A DNA stretch of 64,000 bases, taken from NCBI RefSeq assembly GCF_032401055.1, contig NZ_CP135529.1:62001-126000 (forward strand). The letters run 5' to 3'. The stretch is from Tardiphaga sp. 709. GTDB taxonomy: Bacteria; Pseudomonadota; Alphaproteobacteria; Rhizobiales; Xanthobacteraceae. Both the position numbers and the translations under genes were made by a program. Positions within the stretch are counted from its first letter, which is position 1. Every line of letters starts with the position of its first letter. This document shows positions 20,358 to 28,382 of this stretch, piece after piece. The notes under the pieces were generated by a model. That model saw only the letters and a program-made list of their open reading frames with translations, was not told where the DNA came from and searched no databases.

Positions 20358-20540
20358 ATGCAACAGACCCAGACCGCCCAGATCTCCGCCGTTACCACCG
20401 ACGTCAATGTCGTCGTGCAGGCCGTTCTGGCCATGGCGCTCGGTCTGTTCATCGTCGGTGTGGTCGGCTTCTCGCATATCAGCGCCGTTCACAATGCGGC
20501 CCACGACACGCGCCACGCCAACGCATTCCCCTGCCACTGA
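20358..20540 (+). CDS. cbtB: Cobalt transporter subunit CbtB
   Basis: Small membrane subunit of the CbtAB cobalt uptake system. 60 residues from ATG 20358, preceded by GAGGA. One membrane helix (about 20-42, VVVQAVLAMALGLFIVGVVG) and a C-terminal metal-binding-like tail with HN..HD.RHA..FPCH, the family signature. The stop is three bases before the cbtA start, so the two are translated together. No cobalamin riboswitch was seen in the short upstream gap. Confidence 0.9.
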   Translation: MQQTQTAQISAVTTDVNVVVQAVLAMALGLFIVGVVGFSHISAVHNAAHDTRHANAFPCH

Positions 20541-20543
20541 GAC

Positions 20544-21272
20544 ATGTCCGTTTTCAGGTCGATCGTTTTCTCGGCAGCGCTGGCTGGCGTGATCACTGGC
20601 GCTGCCATCACGGGCGCGCAGATGGTCGGGACCATTCCCCTGATCCAGAAAAGCGAAGTTTATGAGCGCAAGGCGGAAGCTCCGGCTGCTGCTGCTGCGC
20701 CGACGGCTGCCGCCCAGCCCGCCCATACGCACGACCATGGCACCGCCGCCCATAGTCATGAGGCCGAATGGGAGCCTGCCGAGGGCTTGCAGCGCAATGC
20801 CTTCACTACGGGCGCCAATATCCTGACGGCCATCGGTTTCGCGCTGTTGCTGGCCGGCATCTTCGCGCTGCGTGGCCGGACCGTGAGCTGGCGGGAAGGG
20901 CTGTTCTGGGGTCTCGGCGGCTTCGTCGTCTTCACGGCGGCGCCTGGCCTCGGCCTACCGCCGGAATTACCTGGAATGCCTGTCGCTGACCTCACACTGC
21001 GCCAGACCTGGTGGATCGGCACCGCCTGCACCACCGCGGCGGGGCTCGGCCTGCTGGTCTTCCGCAAGGCGTCATGGGCCGCCATTCTTGGCCTTGGCCT
21101 GATCATCCTGCCGCACCTGATCGGAGCGCCGCAGGCGCCGGCTGGCCATACGGATGTCCCCGAAACGCTGTCGCACAGTTTCGTCGTTGCGGCGGTCCTG
21201 ACCAGCCTGCTGTTCTGGGCATTACTCGGCGTGCTCACCAGCATCGCCTTCCAGCGCATCTCGCGGACCTAA
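20544..21272 (+). CDS. cbtA: Cobalt transporter CbtA
   Basis: Predicted cobalt permease subunit of the CbtA family, usually found with CbtB and controlled by B12 in alphaproteobacteria. 242 residues: one N-terminal helix, a His-rich loop (HTHDHGTAAHSHE, about residues 62-74) that could bind metal, then about five further membrane helices. It starts three bases after cbtB and overlaps the convergent HAD gene by four bases at the stop. Part of the accessory stretch between moeA and moaC. Confidence 0.9.
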   Translation: MSVFRSIVFSAALAGVITGAAITGAQMVGTIPLIQKSEVYERKAEAPAAAAAPTAAAQPAHTHDHGTAAHSHEAEWEPAEGLQRNAFTTGANILTAIGFALLLAGIFALRGRTVSWREGLFWGLGGFVVFTAAPGLGLPPELPGMPVADLTLRQTWWIGTACTTAAGLGLLVFRKASWAAILGLGLIILPHLIGAPQAPAGHTDVPETLSHSFVVAAVLTSLLFWALLGVLTSIAFQRISRT

Positions 21273-21895
21273 AGCCCGAGTGCCTTGAGCGCCTCGGCGA
21301 CCGATGTCGGCGAGGTCACATGCACCGCCTGCAATCCGCAGGCGCGAGCTCCGTCGATATTTTCTTTCAGATCATCGAAGAAGACGATGCGCTCGGCGGG
21401 GACGCCGATAGCTGAGATCACGTGCTGGTAGGCATCCGCGTGAGGCTTGCGCAGCTTGATCGTCGACGACAGGAATATCTCACGGAAATGCGAAAGCACC
21501 TCGGCGTAGTGCTGTGAGAAATGCGCGACATGGGCGGTGTTGGTGTTCGAGAAGGCGTAGAGTGGCAAGCGCGCCGCAGCCCGCGTGAGCAGCGGTGCGA
21601 TGCCGGGCATTTCGCCAATAAACGTGGCATTCCAGCCTGCAAGAAGCTCTGCGTCAGAGAGCGTGACGCCCAGCGATTTCCGCAACAATGAGAAGAATTC
21701 TTCGTCACTGATAAGGCCAGTCTCATAACGCCAGAACGTCTCGTCGCGAACGAAGCGCGCCAGCATATCCGCCGGCTTGCATCCGGCGCGTTCGGCCCAT
21801 GCGGCCACCGTTCGCTCGATATCGAAATCAATGACGACGCGGCCGAGATCAAACAGCAGGGCGTCTGCGGAGAAGGGAGAGAGGGGTAAGGTCAT
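21269..21895 (-). CDS. HAD-superfamily phosphatase (YihX-like)
   Basis: 208-residue haloacid-dehalogenase-type hydrolase. Motif I is LLFDLGRVVIDFD with nucleophile Asp16 followed by L-G instead of x-D, a variant typical of the YihX/glucose-1-phosphate phosphatase branch. Motif II is YAFSNTN, the Lys motif is in KLRKPHADAYQHV, and motif IV is IVFFDDLKENIDGA. All catalytic positions look intact; the substrate cannot be predicted. Its start faces a 258-bp gap that contains a perfect 14-bp palindrome. Confidence 0.87.
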   Translation of the reverse strand: MTLPLSPFSADALLFDLGRVVIDFDIERTVAAWAERAGCKPADMLARFVRDETFWRYETGLISDEEFFSLLRKSLGVTLSDAELLAGWNATFIGEMPGIAPLLTRAAARLPLYAFSNTNTAHVAHFSQHYAEVLSHFREIFLSSTIKLRKPHADAYQHVISAIGVPAERIVFFDDLKENIDGARACGLQAVHVTSPTSVAEALKALGL

Positions 21896-22008
21896 CGGCT
21901 TCCTCTAACAATCTCTGTGAAATCCGGCAACGGGCGGGCCGCAGTGCACGTTCTGCGATCGTGGCAGAAAATCCTTGCCCCCTCGTGACGAACCGTCCCG
22001 ATATTTCT

Positions 22009-22022
22009 GTTGCCTAGGCAAC
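22009..22022. promoter_or_regulatory. 14-bp perfect palindrome, possible MarR-type operator
   Basis: GTTGCCTAGGCAAC reads identically on both strands. TTGCC..GGCAA palindromes are a common form of MarR-family operators. It lies in the 21896-22153 gap between the HAD gene (start 113 bp to the left) and the end of marR (132 bp to the right), so its target is unclear. A half-site TTGCCAAC is seen near 22788, just upstream of the P450 gene. Confidence 0.45.
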
Positions 22023-22153
22023 TAATTCGTGAGAGCCTTTCCAAAGAGGGCGCATACGAGAGCAGTCAACTGCCGGGCCCTGCAGGGAGAGAAACGATGG
22101 TGGACCGCTTGTGCGGGACAGCGCTGGATGACGCGCGAGTAACGCGTGGTGGC

Positions 22154-22702
22154 CTAGCCGGTTACCGCGCCGAGATTGCCGTGAATGCGTCGCAGCAAGT
22201 CGATCAGCACTTCGCGTTCGCTTTCATCCAGACAGGACAGCAGCTTTCGCTCGCGTTCCAGCGCGGTCACGATAACGGCGTCATGGGTCGTGCGACCCTT
22301 CGTGGTCAGCGTAATCGAATGGGTGCGCGCGTCGTCCGGGTCGGCGTTGATGGCGACCAGGCCGCGCTCTTCCAGCAAGGCAAGCGTGCGGCTGACCGGT
22401 CCCTTGTCGAAGCCGATGACGTGGCAGATGCGCGAGGCGGGAATGCCGGGCTCGATCGCCAGCAGCGACATGATGCGCCACTCGGTGACATTCACGCCAA
22501 AGCGCTTCTGATAGAGCGCGGTCGCGTTGCGCGAGAGCTTGTTCGCAATGAAGGTGATGAAGGCCGGTACATAGCGCTCGAGATCGAGCAACTGCCCGCC
22601 TTTGGACGCGGGCGCTCTCGCGGCGACAGTCCTGACATTGACCTTTGTCACTTTCGCCTTGGCAGGCTTTCGAACCGTTTTTCCCGATCCATTCTTGCTC
22701 AT
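22154..22702 (-). CDS. MarR-family transcriptional regulator
   Basis: 182 residues from ATG 22702. The N-terminal 35 residues are Lys-rich and likely disordered (SKNGSGKTVRKPAKAKVTK). The winged helix-turn-helix follows: VNVTEWRIMSLLAIEPGIPASRICHVIGFDKGPVSRTL, with a wing DPDDARTHSITLTTKG. It is divergent from the CYP199A P450 gene with 113 bp between starts, the usual arrangement for a local regulator of an aromatic-acid catabolic gene that responds to the acid or its CoA ester. The ligand is inferred from context only. Confidence 0.88.
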   Translation of the reverse strand: MSKNGSGKTVRKPAKAKVTKVNVRTVAARAPASKGGQLLDLERYVPAFITFIANKLSRNATALYQKRFGVNVTEWRIMSLLAIEPGIPASRICHVIGFDKGPVSRTLALLEERGLVAINADPDDARTHSITLTTKGRTTHDAVIVTALERERKLLSCLDESEREVLIDLLRRIHGNLGAVTG

Positions 22703-22815
22703 GCACCACGATCCTGCCTGCCAGCGTGACGTCGTCGAAATCGGCGAGATCACATGGTTCTGAGGAATAGAGACACGCAGCCACAATTGCCAACAAGAAA
22801 ATATGGGAGATTCAC

Positions 22816-24084
22816 ATGGTTGCCACGGTCACGACGGCATCGCCCCACACCCCGCCGGTGCTGTCGTTTGGCGGAGGCTTGCCGAACGACGCATCGTCTC
22901 AACCCATTGTTCATCTCGACGTCGATCCGTTCGCCATGGACTTCTTCGCCGATCCGCACCCTACCCACGAGGTGCTGCGTGAAGCCGGGCCCGTGGTGTA
23001 TCTCGACAAATGGAGCGTCTACGCGGTCGCGCGCTATGCCGAAGTTCATGCAGTCCTGAACGATCCCGCGACGTTCTGCTCGAGCCGCGGTGTGGGTCTT
23101 AGCGACTTTGCCAGGGAAAAACCGTGGCGTCCGCAGAGCCTCATCCTCGAAGCCGATCCGCCGGCGCATACGCGCACGCGTGCGGTACTCAACAAGGTCC
23201 TGTCGCCCGCGGTGATGAAGCAACTGCGCGATGGCTTTGCCGCGGCGGCTGATGCCAAGGTCGACGAACTGCTGGAGCGGCGTAGTTTCGACGCGGTCGC
23301 GGATCTTGCCGAAGCCTATCCACTCTCGGTGTTCCCCGATGCGATGGGACTGCAGAAGGAAGGCCGCGAAAACCTGCTGCCTTATGCCGGTCTTGTCTTC
23401 AATGCCTTCGGTCCGCCGAACCAGCTGCGCCAGGACGCCATCGAACGCTCGGCGCCGCATCAGGCCTATGTCGCCGCGCAATGCCAGCGCGACAATCTCG
23501 CGCCGGGCGGTTTCGGCGCCTGCATCCATGCGCGGGTCGACACTGGCGACATCACTGCCGACGAGGCGCCGCTGCTGGTGCGCTCATTGCTGTCCGCAGG
23601 GCTGGACACGACGGTGAACGGTATCGGCGCTGCCGTTTATTGCCTGGCGCGCTACCCGCAAGAATTCGCGCGGCTGCGCAGCGACCTGTCGCTGGCGCGC
23701 AATGCTTTCGAGGAGGCCGTGCGTTATGAAAGCCCCGTGCAGACCTTCTTCCGTACCACGACGCGCGATGTCGAGATCAGCGGTTGCCGTGTCGGTGAGG
23801 GCGAGAAGGTGCTGATGTTCCTGGCCGCCGCCAACCGCGATCCGCGCCGCTGGGCCGATCCCGAACGCTACGACATCACCCGCAAGACGTCGGGTCATGT
23901 CGGCTTCGGCTCCGGCATCCATATGTGCGTCGGCCAGCTCGTGGCGCGGCTTGAGGGCGAGGTCATGCTCTCCGCACTGGCGCGCAAGGTCGCGGCGATC
24001 GAGATCACCGGCGAGGTCAAGCGCCGTTACAACAACACGCTGCGCGGGCTCGAAAGCCTGCCGGTCACCTTCACGCCTGCCTGA
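22816..24084 (+). CDS. Cytochrome P450 of the CYP199A family (para-substituted benzoate demethylase type)
   Basis: 422-residue class I P450. Close to R. palustris CYP199A2/A4, which oxidatively demethylate 4-methoxybenzoate. Recognisable family segments: FCSSRGVGLSDF, HQAYVAAQCQRDNLAPGG, RSLLSAGLDTTVNG (acid/alcohol pair Asp264-Thr265) and haem ligand Cys371 in GFGSGIHMCVGQ. Residues lining the carboxylate pocket of CYP199A4 (Arg92, Ser95, Arg243, Ser244) appear conserved as Arg105, Ser108, Arg256, Ser257, shifted by a 13-residue longer N-terminus. The ferredoxin gene follows after 7 bp. No ferredoxin reductase is in the window. Expression is probably controlled by the divergent MarR. Confidence 0.93.
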   Translation: MVATVTTASPHTPPVLSFGGGLPNDASSQPIVHLDVDPFAMDFFADPHPTHEVLREAGPVVYLDKWSVYAVARYAEVHAVLNDPATFCSSRGVGLSDFAREKPWRPQSLILEADPPAHTRTRAVLNKVLSPAVMKQLRDGFAAAADAKVDELLERRSFDAVADLAEAYPLSVFPDAMGLQKEGRENLLPYAGLVFNAFGPPNQLRQDAIERSAPHQAYVAAQCQRDNLAPGGFGACIHARVDTGDITADEAPLLVRSLLSAGLDTTVNGIGAAVYCLARYPQEFARLRSDLSLARNAFEEAVRYESPVQTFFRTTTRDVEISGCRVGEGEKVLMFLAAANRDPRRWADPERYDITRKTSGHVGFGSGIHMCVGQLVARLEGEVMLSALARKVAAIEITGEVKRRYNNTLRGLESLPVTFTPA

Positions 24085-24091
24085 GGATTCC

Positions 24092-24415
24092 ATGCCGAGC
24101 ATTACGTTCATTCATCACGACGACCACGCCGAGACAGTCAGCGCCAATGACGGCGATAGCGCCATGTATACGGCGCTGCTGCATGGCATCGACGGCATTA
24201 CGGGCGAATGCGGCGGCGGCGCGGTCTGCGCCACCTGCCACGTCTATGTCGACGACAGCTGGCTCGGCAAAGTTGGCACAGTCGGTGCCGACGAGGATGA
24301 GTTGCTGGAGGGCGTCGCCAGCGAGCGGCTGCCGAACAGCCGGCTGTCGTGCCAGATCAAGATCACCGAGGCGCTCGACGGCCTCGTGCTCCGGCTGCCG
24401 GAGCGACAGGTGTAA
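24092..24415 (+). CDS. [2Fe-2S] ferredoxin, palustrisredoxin-like partner of the P450
   Basis: 107-residue adrenodoxin/putidaredoxin-type ferredoxin. Cluster ligands Cys40, Cys46, Cys49 and Cys87 are seen in GECGGGAVCATCHV and RLSCQIKI. It starts 7 bp after the P450 stop, matching the CYP199A2-Pux arrangement of R. palustris, where the ferredoxin passes electrons from a flavoprotein reductase to the P450. Start ATG 24092 has GAGGA at about 5 bases. Confidence 0.92.
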   Translation: MPSITFIHHDDHAETVSANDGDSAMYTALLHGIDGITGECGGGAVCATCHVYVDDSWLGKVGTVGADEDELLEGVASERLPNSRLSCQIKITEALDGLVLRLPERQV

Positions 24416-24483
24416 CTCGCAAGTAAGACCGCGACCGGCAACGTCCGGACCCGCGCAATCAAGGTTAGAGGGGAGAGACGATA

Positions 24484-25698
24484 ATGAAGGGCTTGAAGAC
24501 AGTTTTGGCCGCTGCGGTATCCTGCGTGATGGCGACGGCGGTGCAGGCGCAGGTGTCCGACGATGTGGTGCGGGTCGGTGTGCTCAACGATATTTCCGGC
24601 GTGTTCCAGGACACTAACGGCATGGGCTCGGTGGAAGCCGCGCGGATGGCCGCCGAGGATTTCGACGGCGGCGGCAAGAACATCAAGGTCGAGATCGTTT
24701 ATGCCGACCATCAGAACAAGGCCGATGTCGGCTCCGCCATCGCGCGCAAATGGCTCGATGTCGAGAAGGTCGACGCCATCGTCGACGTGCCGAATTCGTC
24801 GGTCGGTCTCGCCATCAACAATATCGCCCGCAACACCAAGATGACCTTCCTGGCCTCGTCGACAGCGACCTCGGACCTGACCGGCAAGGACTGTTCGCCG
24901 AACACCATCCAGTGGGTCAACGATGCCTGGGCCACCGGCAACACCACCGCGGCGGCGATGATGCAGCGGGGCGGTGACGACTGGTACTTTCTCACGGTGA
25001 ATTACGCGCTGGGGCAGGGCATCGAGGCCGAAGCCACCAATTACATCACGAAGAACGGCGGCAAGGTGCTGGGGTCATCGAAGCACCCGCTCGGCACCTC
25101 CGATTTCGCCTCGCTCTTGCTGCAGGCGCAGAGCTCCAAGGCCAAGGTGATCGGCCTAGCTAATGCCGGCGCGGATGTCATCAATGCGGTCAAGCAGGCC
25201 GGCGAGTTCGGCATGCAGGACGGCCCGCAGAAGCTGGTCGCGTTCCTGATCTTCATCAACGACGTTCACGGCATGGGCCTGAAGACCGCGCAGGGCCTGC
25301 TGCTGACGGAATCCTTCTACTGGGACATGGATGACGAAACCCGCGCCTTTGGAAAACGCTTTGCGGCGCGGCCGGGCATGAACGGCAAGATGCCGAGCGC
25401 CAATCAGGCGGGCGTCTATGCCTCCACGCTGGCCTATCTCAATGCCGTGGCCGCCAAGGGCAGCGACGATGCCAGTGTCGTCGTACCGCAGATGAAGACC
25501 TTCAAGGGCAAGGACAAGCTATTCGGTGAGGTCACGATCCGTGCCGATGGCCGCGTCATCCACCCGATCTACCTGTTCGAGATCAAGAAGCCGGCAGAGT
25601 CGAAGGGGCCGTATGACTATTACAAGCTGCTCTCGACCATCCCCGCCGAAAAGGCGTTCCGGCCGATGGGCGAGGGTGGTTGTCCGATGATCAAGTAG
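24484..25698 (+). CDS. ABC transporter periplasmic substrate-binding protein (branched-chain amino acid/aromatic acid type)
   Basis: 404 residues with a clear signal peptide (MKGLKTVLAAAVSCVMATAVQAQ) and a type I periplasmic-binding fold of the Leu/Ile/Val family (VRVGVLNDISGVFQDTNG; VDVPNSSVGLAINNIA). It starts 68 bp after the ferredoxin on the same strand with GGGGAGAGA upstream. In rhodopseudomonads and bradyrhizobia such proteins near aromatic genes bind benzoates or cinnamates, so an aromatic ligand is plausible. No permease or ATPase gene accompanies it here. A long stem-loop follows the stop. The last 43 bp recur about 790 bp downstream. Confidence 0.9.
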   Translation: MKGLKTVLAAAVSCVMATAVQAQVSDDVVRVGVLNDISGVFQDTNGMGSVEAARMAAEDFDGGGKNIKVEIVYADHQNKADVGSAIARKWLDVEKVDAIVDVPNSSVGLAINNIARNTKMTFLASSTATSDLTGKDCSPNTIQWVNDAWATGNTTAAAMMQRGGDDWYFLTVNYALGQGIEAEATNYITKNGGKVLGSSKHPLGTSDFASLLLQAQSSKAKVIGLANAGADVINAVKQAGEFGMQDGPQKLVAFLIFINDVHGMGLKTAQGLLLTESFYWDMDDETRAFGKRFAARPGMNGKMPSANQAGVYASTLAYLNAVAAKGSDDASVVVPQMKTFKGKDKLFGEVTIRADGRVIHPIYLFEIKKPAESKGPYDYYKLLSTIPAEKAFRPMGEGGCPMIK

Positions 25699-25707
25699 CC
25701 TATCGCG

Positions 25708-25746
25708 CATCGATACCGGCAACGTCAGTCGTTCCCGGTATCGATG
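25708..25746 (+). terminator. Stem-loop terminator after the ABC binding protein
   Basis: catcgataccgg (25708-25719) pairs with ccggtatcgatg (25735-25746). After one mismatch four more pairs (aacg/cgtt) close a 5-base loop. Begins 10 bases after the stop codon. There is no strong T-run. Confidence 0.7.
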
Positions 25747-25882
25747 TGGGTCCAGTTGCGGGAATTGGCGGATCGGTAGGTAACTTGCTGCTCCGCAGAA
25801 AATACATGCGGGCTATTTCAAACCTAAAAGGCTATTCCACGTACCTAATGACATCGAAACCCTTTGATTTAAAGGATTTGGA

Positions 25883-26059
25883 ATGTCGATTGTGGTTGGA
25901 TTGATGGTCTTGCTGCTGCCGCCTGCTGCGTGGTTGCTGGTCAAACGATATGAACGTCATCTCGATGCGCAGATCGGGCCGTGGATCGTCAGCGAGATGA
26001 AGCCGCAGCGTAGCCGGCGGCGTCTCGTGCGCGAGCACCGTGATGACAGCGATCGCTGA
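25883..26059 (+). CDS. Small membrane protein, 58 residues
   Basis: Short reading frame ATG 25883 to TGA 26057-26059 with AAAGGA at about 7-12 bases upstream. The product has one N-terminal hydrophobic helix (IVVGLMVLLLPPAAWLLV, residues 3-20) and a basic C-terminal tail (QRSRRRLVREHR). No family recognised. It lies in an otherwise gene-poor, AT-richer stretch (25699-26585). The good ribosome-binding site and clean helix-plus-tail layout make it plausible, but coding status is not proven. Confidence 0.5.
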   Translation: MSIVVGLMVLLLPPAAWLLVKRYERHLDAQIGPWIVSEMKPQRSRRRLVREHRDDSDR

Positions 26060-26269
26060 AATCCGCTCTTATTCAGGTTACCGCAAAACTTACAACGTGC
26101 GCGCGTAACTAAGTAGTGCGCATTCACACTTGGCCTCGTCCTGTTTGGTAGTGCTGATCCCGCCACGAGCACCAGCCTGGATGTCTCATCCGTCCGGTTG
26201 GTCGCTTGATCTGGCCCGGGACCGCCGCCAAACACCCCCATGTCGCGCGCGGTCCCGGTTATTGTTCGT

Positions 26270-26489
26270 AAACAAGATCGATGACGGCGCAGGATCGCGA
26301 TTTCGCAGTGATGACGCGCTCTGGGACCTTCATGAGAAATTGCGCGTCGTGCTGGCTGCAAAGATGGTTGCGCAGCGACAGCAGCTCGATGAGCGCCTGC
26401 GCGATCTCGAACAGTTCGCGATTTCGTCGAAGCGTGCTGTCGCAGCATTGCGGTCGATGGCCGAGGGCGGTTGTCCGATGATCAAGTGA
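26270..26489 (+). pseudogene. Degraded gene fragment; ends with a near-copy of the ABC binding-protein 3' end
   Basis: The frame ending at the TGA 26487-26489 encodes a charged helical stretch (LRVVLAAKMVAQRQQLDERL..) and finishes MAEGGCPMIK. Bases 26445-26487 match 25654-25696, the last codons of the upstream ABC binding protein, at 38 of 43 positions. The helical part also resembles the C-terminal dimerisation helix of MerR regulators, which often end in a CPxI motif. No sensible start or N-terminal domain is present, so this is best read as a remnant. The flank 26060-26269 shows no gene. Confidence 0.4.
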
Positions 26490-26585
26490 CGGCCACTTGT
26501 TCGATGTCGCTGGCGATCATCGGGAATTATTTGCGGCAACCGGTGTTCTGAGGATGGGGGCCCACACCTGCGACAGGAGTGTGCC

Positions 26586-27023
26586 ATGCTCAGGAAAATG
26601 TTGATCGGACTTGCCACAATTGCGGCCCTCGGCATGACGTCCGTGCCGATGGATGCTTCCGCGCGCGGCGGCGGGGGCGGCCACGGCGGTGGGCACGGGG
26701 GTGGTTTCCACGGTGGTGGTGGATTTCACGGAGGCGGCTTCCACGGCGGCGGTATGGCCATGGGCGGCCTGCGCGGCGGCGGGATCGGTGCAAATCGTTT
26801 CGCCGCTGTGCCCGGCGGAGCACGCTTCGCCGGCATGTCCAATCGAGGCTTCCATCACTTTGGTCACCACAATCGCCACTTCCGGAATTTCGCCCCGTTT
26901 GTGATCGGATTCGGCTCGTCCTACGCCTATGGCGGCTATCCGTATTACGACAACTGCTATGACGTTATACGGGTGCGGACTTATCACGGTTGGCGATGGC
27001 GGCGCGTGTATGTCTGCGGCTGA
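26586..27023 (+). CDS. Gly/His-rich secreted protein
   Basis: 145 residues with a signal peptide (about 1-26, MLRKMLIGLATIAALGMTSV.., cleavage near ASA-RG). It has a low-complexity Gly/His region (HGGGHGGGFHGGG.., about 28-70), a His/Phe/Asn-rich middle (RGFHHFGHHNRHFRNF) and a Tyr-rich C-terminus (YAYGGYPYYDNCYDVIRVR) with two cysteines. Many bradyrhizobia have several such short periplasmic proteins, sometimes called sulfur-globule-like. The function is unknown; the His-rich run could bind metal. Start preceded by CAGGAGTGTGCC (AGGAG). Confidence 0.8.
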   Translation: MLRKMLIGLATIAALGMTSVPMDASARGGGGGHGGGHGGGFHGGGGFHGGGFHGGGMAMGGLRGGGIGANRFAAVPGGARFAGMSNRGFHHFGHHNRHFRNFAPFVIGFGSSYAYGGYPYYDNCYDVIRVRTYHGWRWRRVYVCG

Positions 27024-27044
27024 TGCCGGGCGACCGCGGAGTAT

Positions 27045-27566
27045 TCAATTCGCGGTGTTGTCCGTCACCAGATAGTGCCCGGACTTGCCGCCCTTTTTCT
27101 CGACGAGGTGGATGCCCTCGATGCGGACACCGCGCTCAACAGCCTTGATCATGTCGTAGATCGTCAGGCATGCGACGGAGACGGCCGTCAGCGCTTCCAT
27201 CTCGACGCCGGTGGGGCCCGTGACCTTTACCGACGCACGTACGCGGCAGCCCGGCAGTTTCTTGTCGGGTGTGATGTCCAGCGTGACTTTGGATAGCGCC
27301 AGCGGATGGCAGAGCGGGATCAGATCCGACGTGCGCTTTGCCGCCATAATGCCGGCGATACGGGCCGTGCCGAGCACGTCGCCCTTCTTGGCATTGCCGG
27401 AGATGATCATGTCGAGCGTCGCCTTGCTCATGATCACCAGACCTTCGGCCACCGCGATGCGTTCGGTCGCTGGTTTCTCCGACACATCGACCATGCGGGC
27501 TTCGCCGGAGGAATCGATGTGGGTGAGGGCCGGGGCCTGCTTCGATTTTTTCGTCTTGCCGGCCAT
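27045..27566 (-). CDS. moaC: Cyclic pyranopterin monophosphate synthase MoaC
   Basis: With MoaA it converts GTP into cyclic pyranopterin monophosphate in molybdenum cofactor synthesis. 173 residues from ATG 27566 (a TTG at 27572 would add two). Conserved segments: [48 protein letters not shown] and [15 protein letters not shown]. Starts two bases after the trpC stop, so trpD-trpC-moaC read as one unit. Confidence 0.95.
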   Translation of the reverse strand: MAGKTKKSKQAPALTHIDSSGEARMVDVSEKPATERIAVAEGLVIMSKATLDMIISGNAKKGDVLGTARIAGIMAAKRTSDLIPLCHPLALSKVTLDITPDKKLPGCRVRASVKVTGPTGVEMEALTAVSVACLTIYDMIKAVERGVRIEGIHLVEKKGGKSGHYLVTDNTAN

Positions 27567-27568
27567 GA

Positions 27569-28375
27569 TCAATGCATTCCGTTCGTACGCTTGAGCAGCG
27601 TCTGCGTTGCCGCCGTCACGTCCGCCTGCCGCATCAGGCTTTCGCCGACCAGGAAGGTGGAAATGCCGACGCGTTCGAGGCGCGCGAGGTCGTCCGGCGT
27701 GAAGATGCCGCTCTCGCCGACCTTGAGACGATCCTTCGGTATCATCGGCGCCAGCGTCTCGCTGGCAGTCAGAGTGGTCTCGAAGGTGCGCAGGTTGCGG
27801 TTATTGATGCCGATCATCGGCGAGCGCAGGTTCAGTGCCCGCTCCAGCTCCGGCTGGTCATGGATTTCGATCAGCACGTCCATGCCGTGGTCGATGGCGG
27901 CGTCCTCGATATCGCGCGCCTGGGCATCGTCGAGTGCCGCCATGATGATCAGGATGCAGTCGGCGCCATGGGCGCGCGCCTCGACGACCTGATAGGTGTC
28001 GAACATGAAGTCCTTGCGCAGCACCGGCAGTTTGACGGCGGCGCGGGCGGCGACCATGAAGTCGAGATGGCCCTGGAATGACGGCGTATCGGTCAGGATC
28101 GAGAGGCATGCGGCGCCGCCGGCCTCGTAAGCCTTGGCCAGCGTTGGCGGGTCGAAGTCCTCGCGAATGAGCCCCTTGGACGGCGAGGCTTTCTTGATTT
28201 CGGCGATCAGCGCGAACTCGTTCTTGTCGAGCTTCTTGTGGATCGCGGTCATGAAGCCGCGCGGCGCCGGTGCAGTCTTGGCTAGCGCTTCGACGGAGGC
28301 GAGCGGATGCGCGCGCTTGGCGGCCGCGATTTCTTCGCGCTTATACGCTTCGATCTTGGTCAGGATGTCGGACAT
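27569..28375 (-). CDS. trpC: Indole-3-glycerol phosphate synthase TrpC
   Basis: Ring closure of CdRP to indole-3-glycerol phosphate in tryptophan synthesis. 268 residues, monofunctional TIM barrel with no fused TrpF. Signatures: [21 protein letters not shown] (catalytic Lys region), [24 protein letters not shown] and [12 protein letters not shown]. It lies 7 bp downstream of trpD and 2 bp upstream of moaC. Confidence 0.96.
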   Translation of the reverse strand: MSDILTKIEAYKREEIAAAKRAHPLASVEALAKTAPAPRGFMTAIHKKLDKNEFALIAEIKKASPSKGLIREDFDPPTLAKAYEAGGAACLSILTDTPSFQGHLDFMVAARAAVKLPVLRKDFMFDTYQVVEARAHGADCILIIMAALDDAQARDIEDAAIDHGMDVLIEIHDQPELERALNLRSPMIGINNRNLRTFETTLTASETLAPMIPKDRLKVGESGIFTPDDLARLERVGISTFLVGESLMRQADVTAATQTLLKRTNGMH

Positions 28376-28382
28376 CGTTGTC

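Noticed and set aside
22010-22729. Plus-strand frame of 239 codons opposite marR
   Set aside because: MarR on the minus strand has a clear wHTH. The plus-strand product is not recognisable, although its first 90 bases may be a promoter/start relic (see findings).
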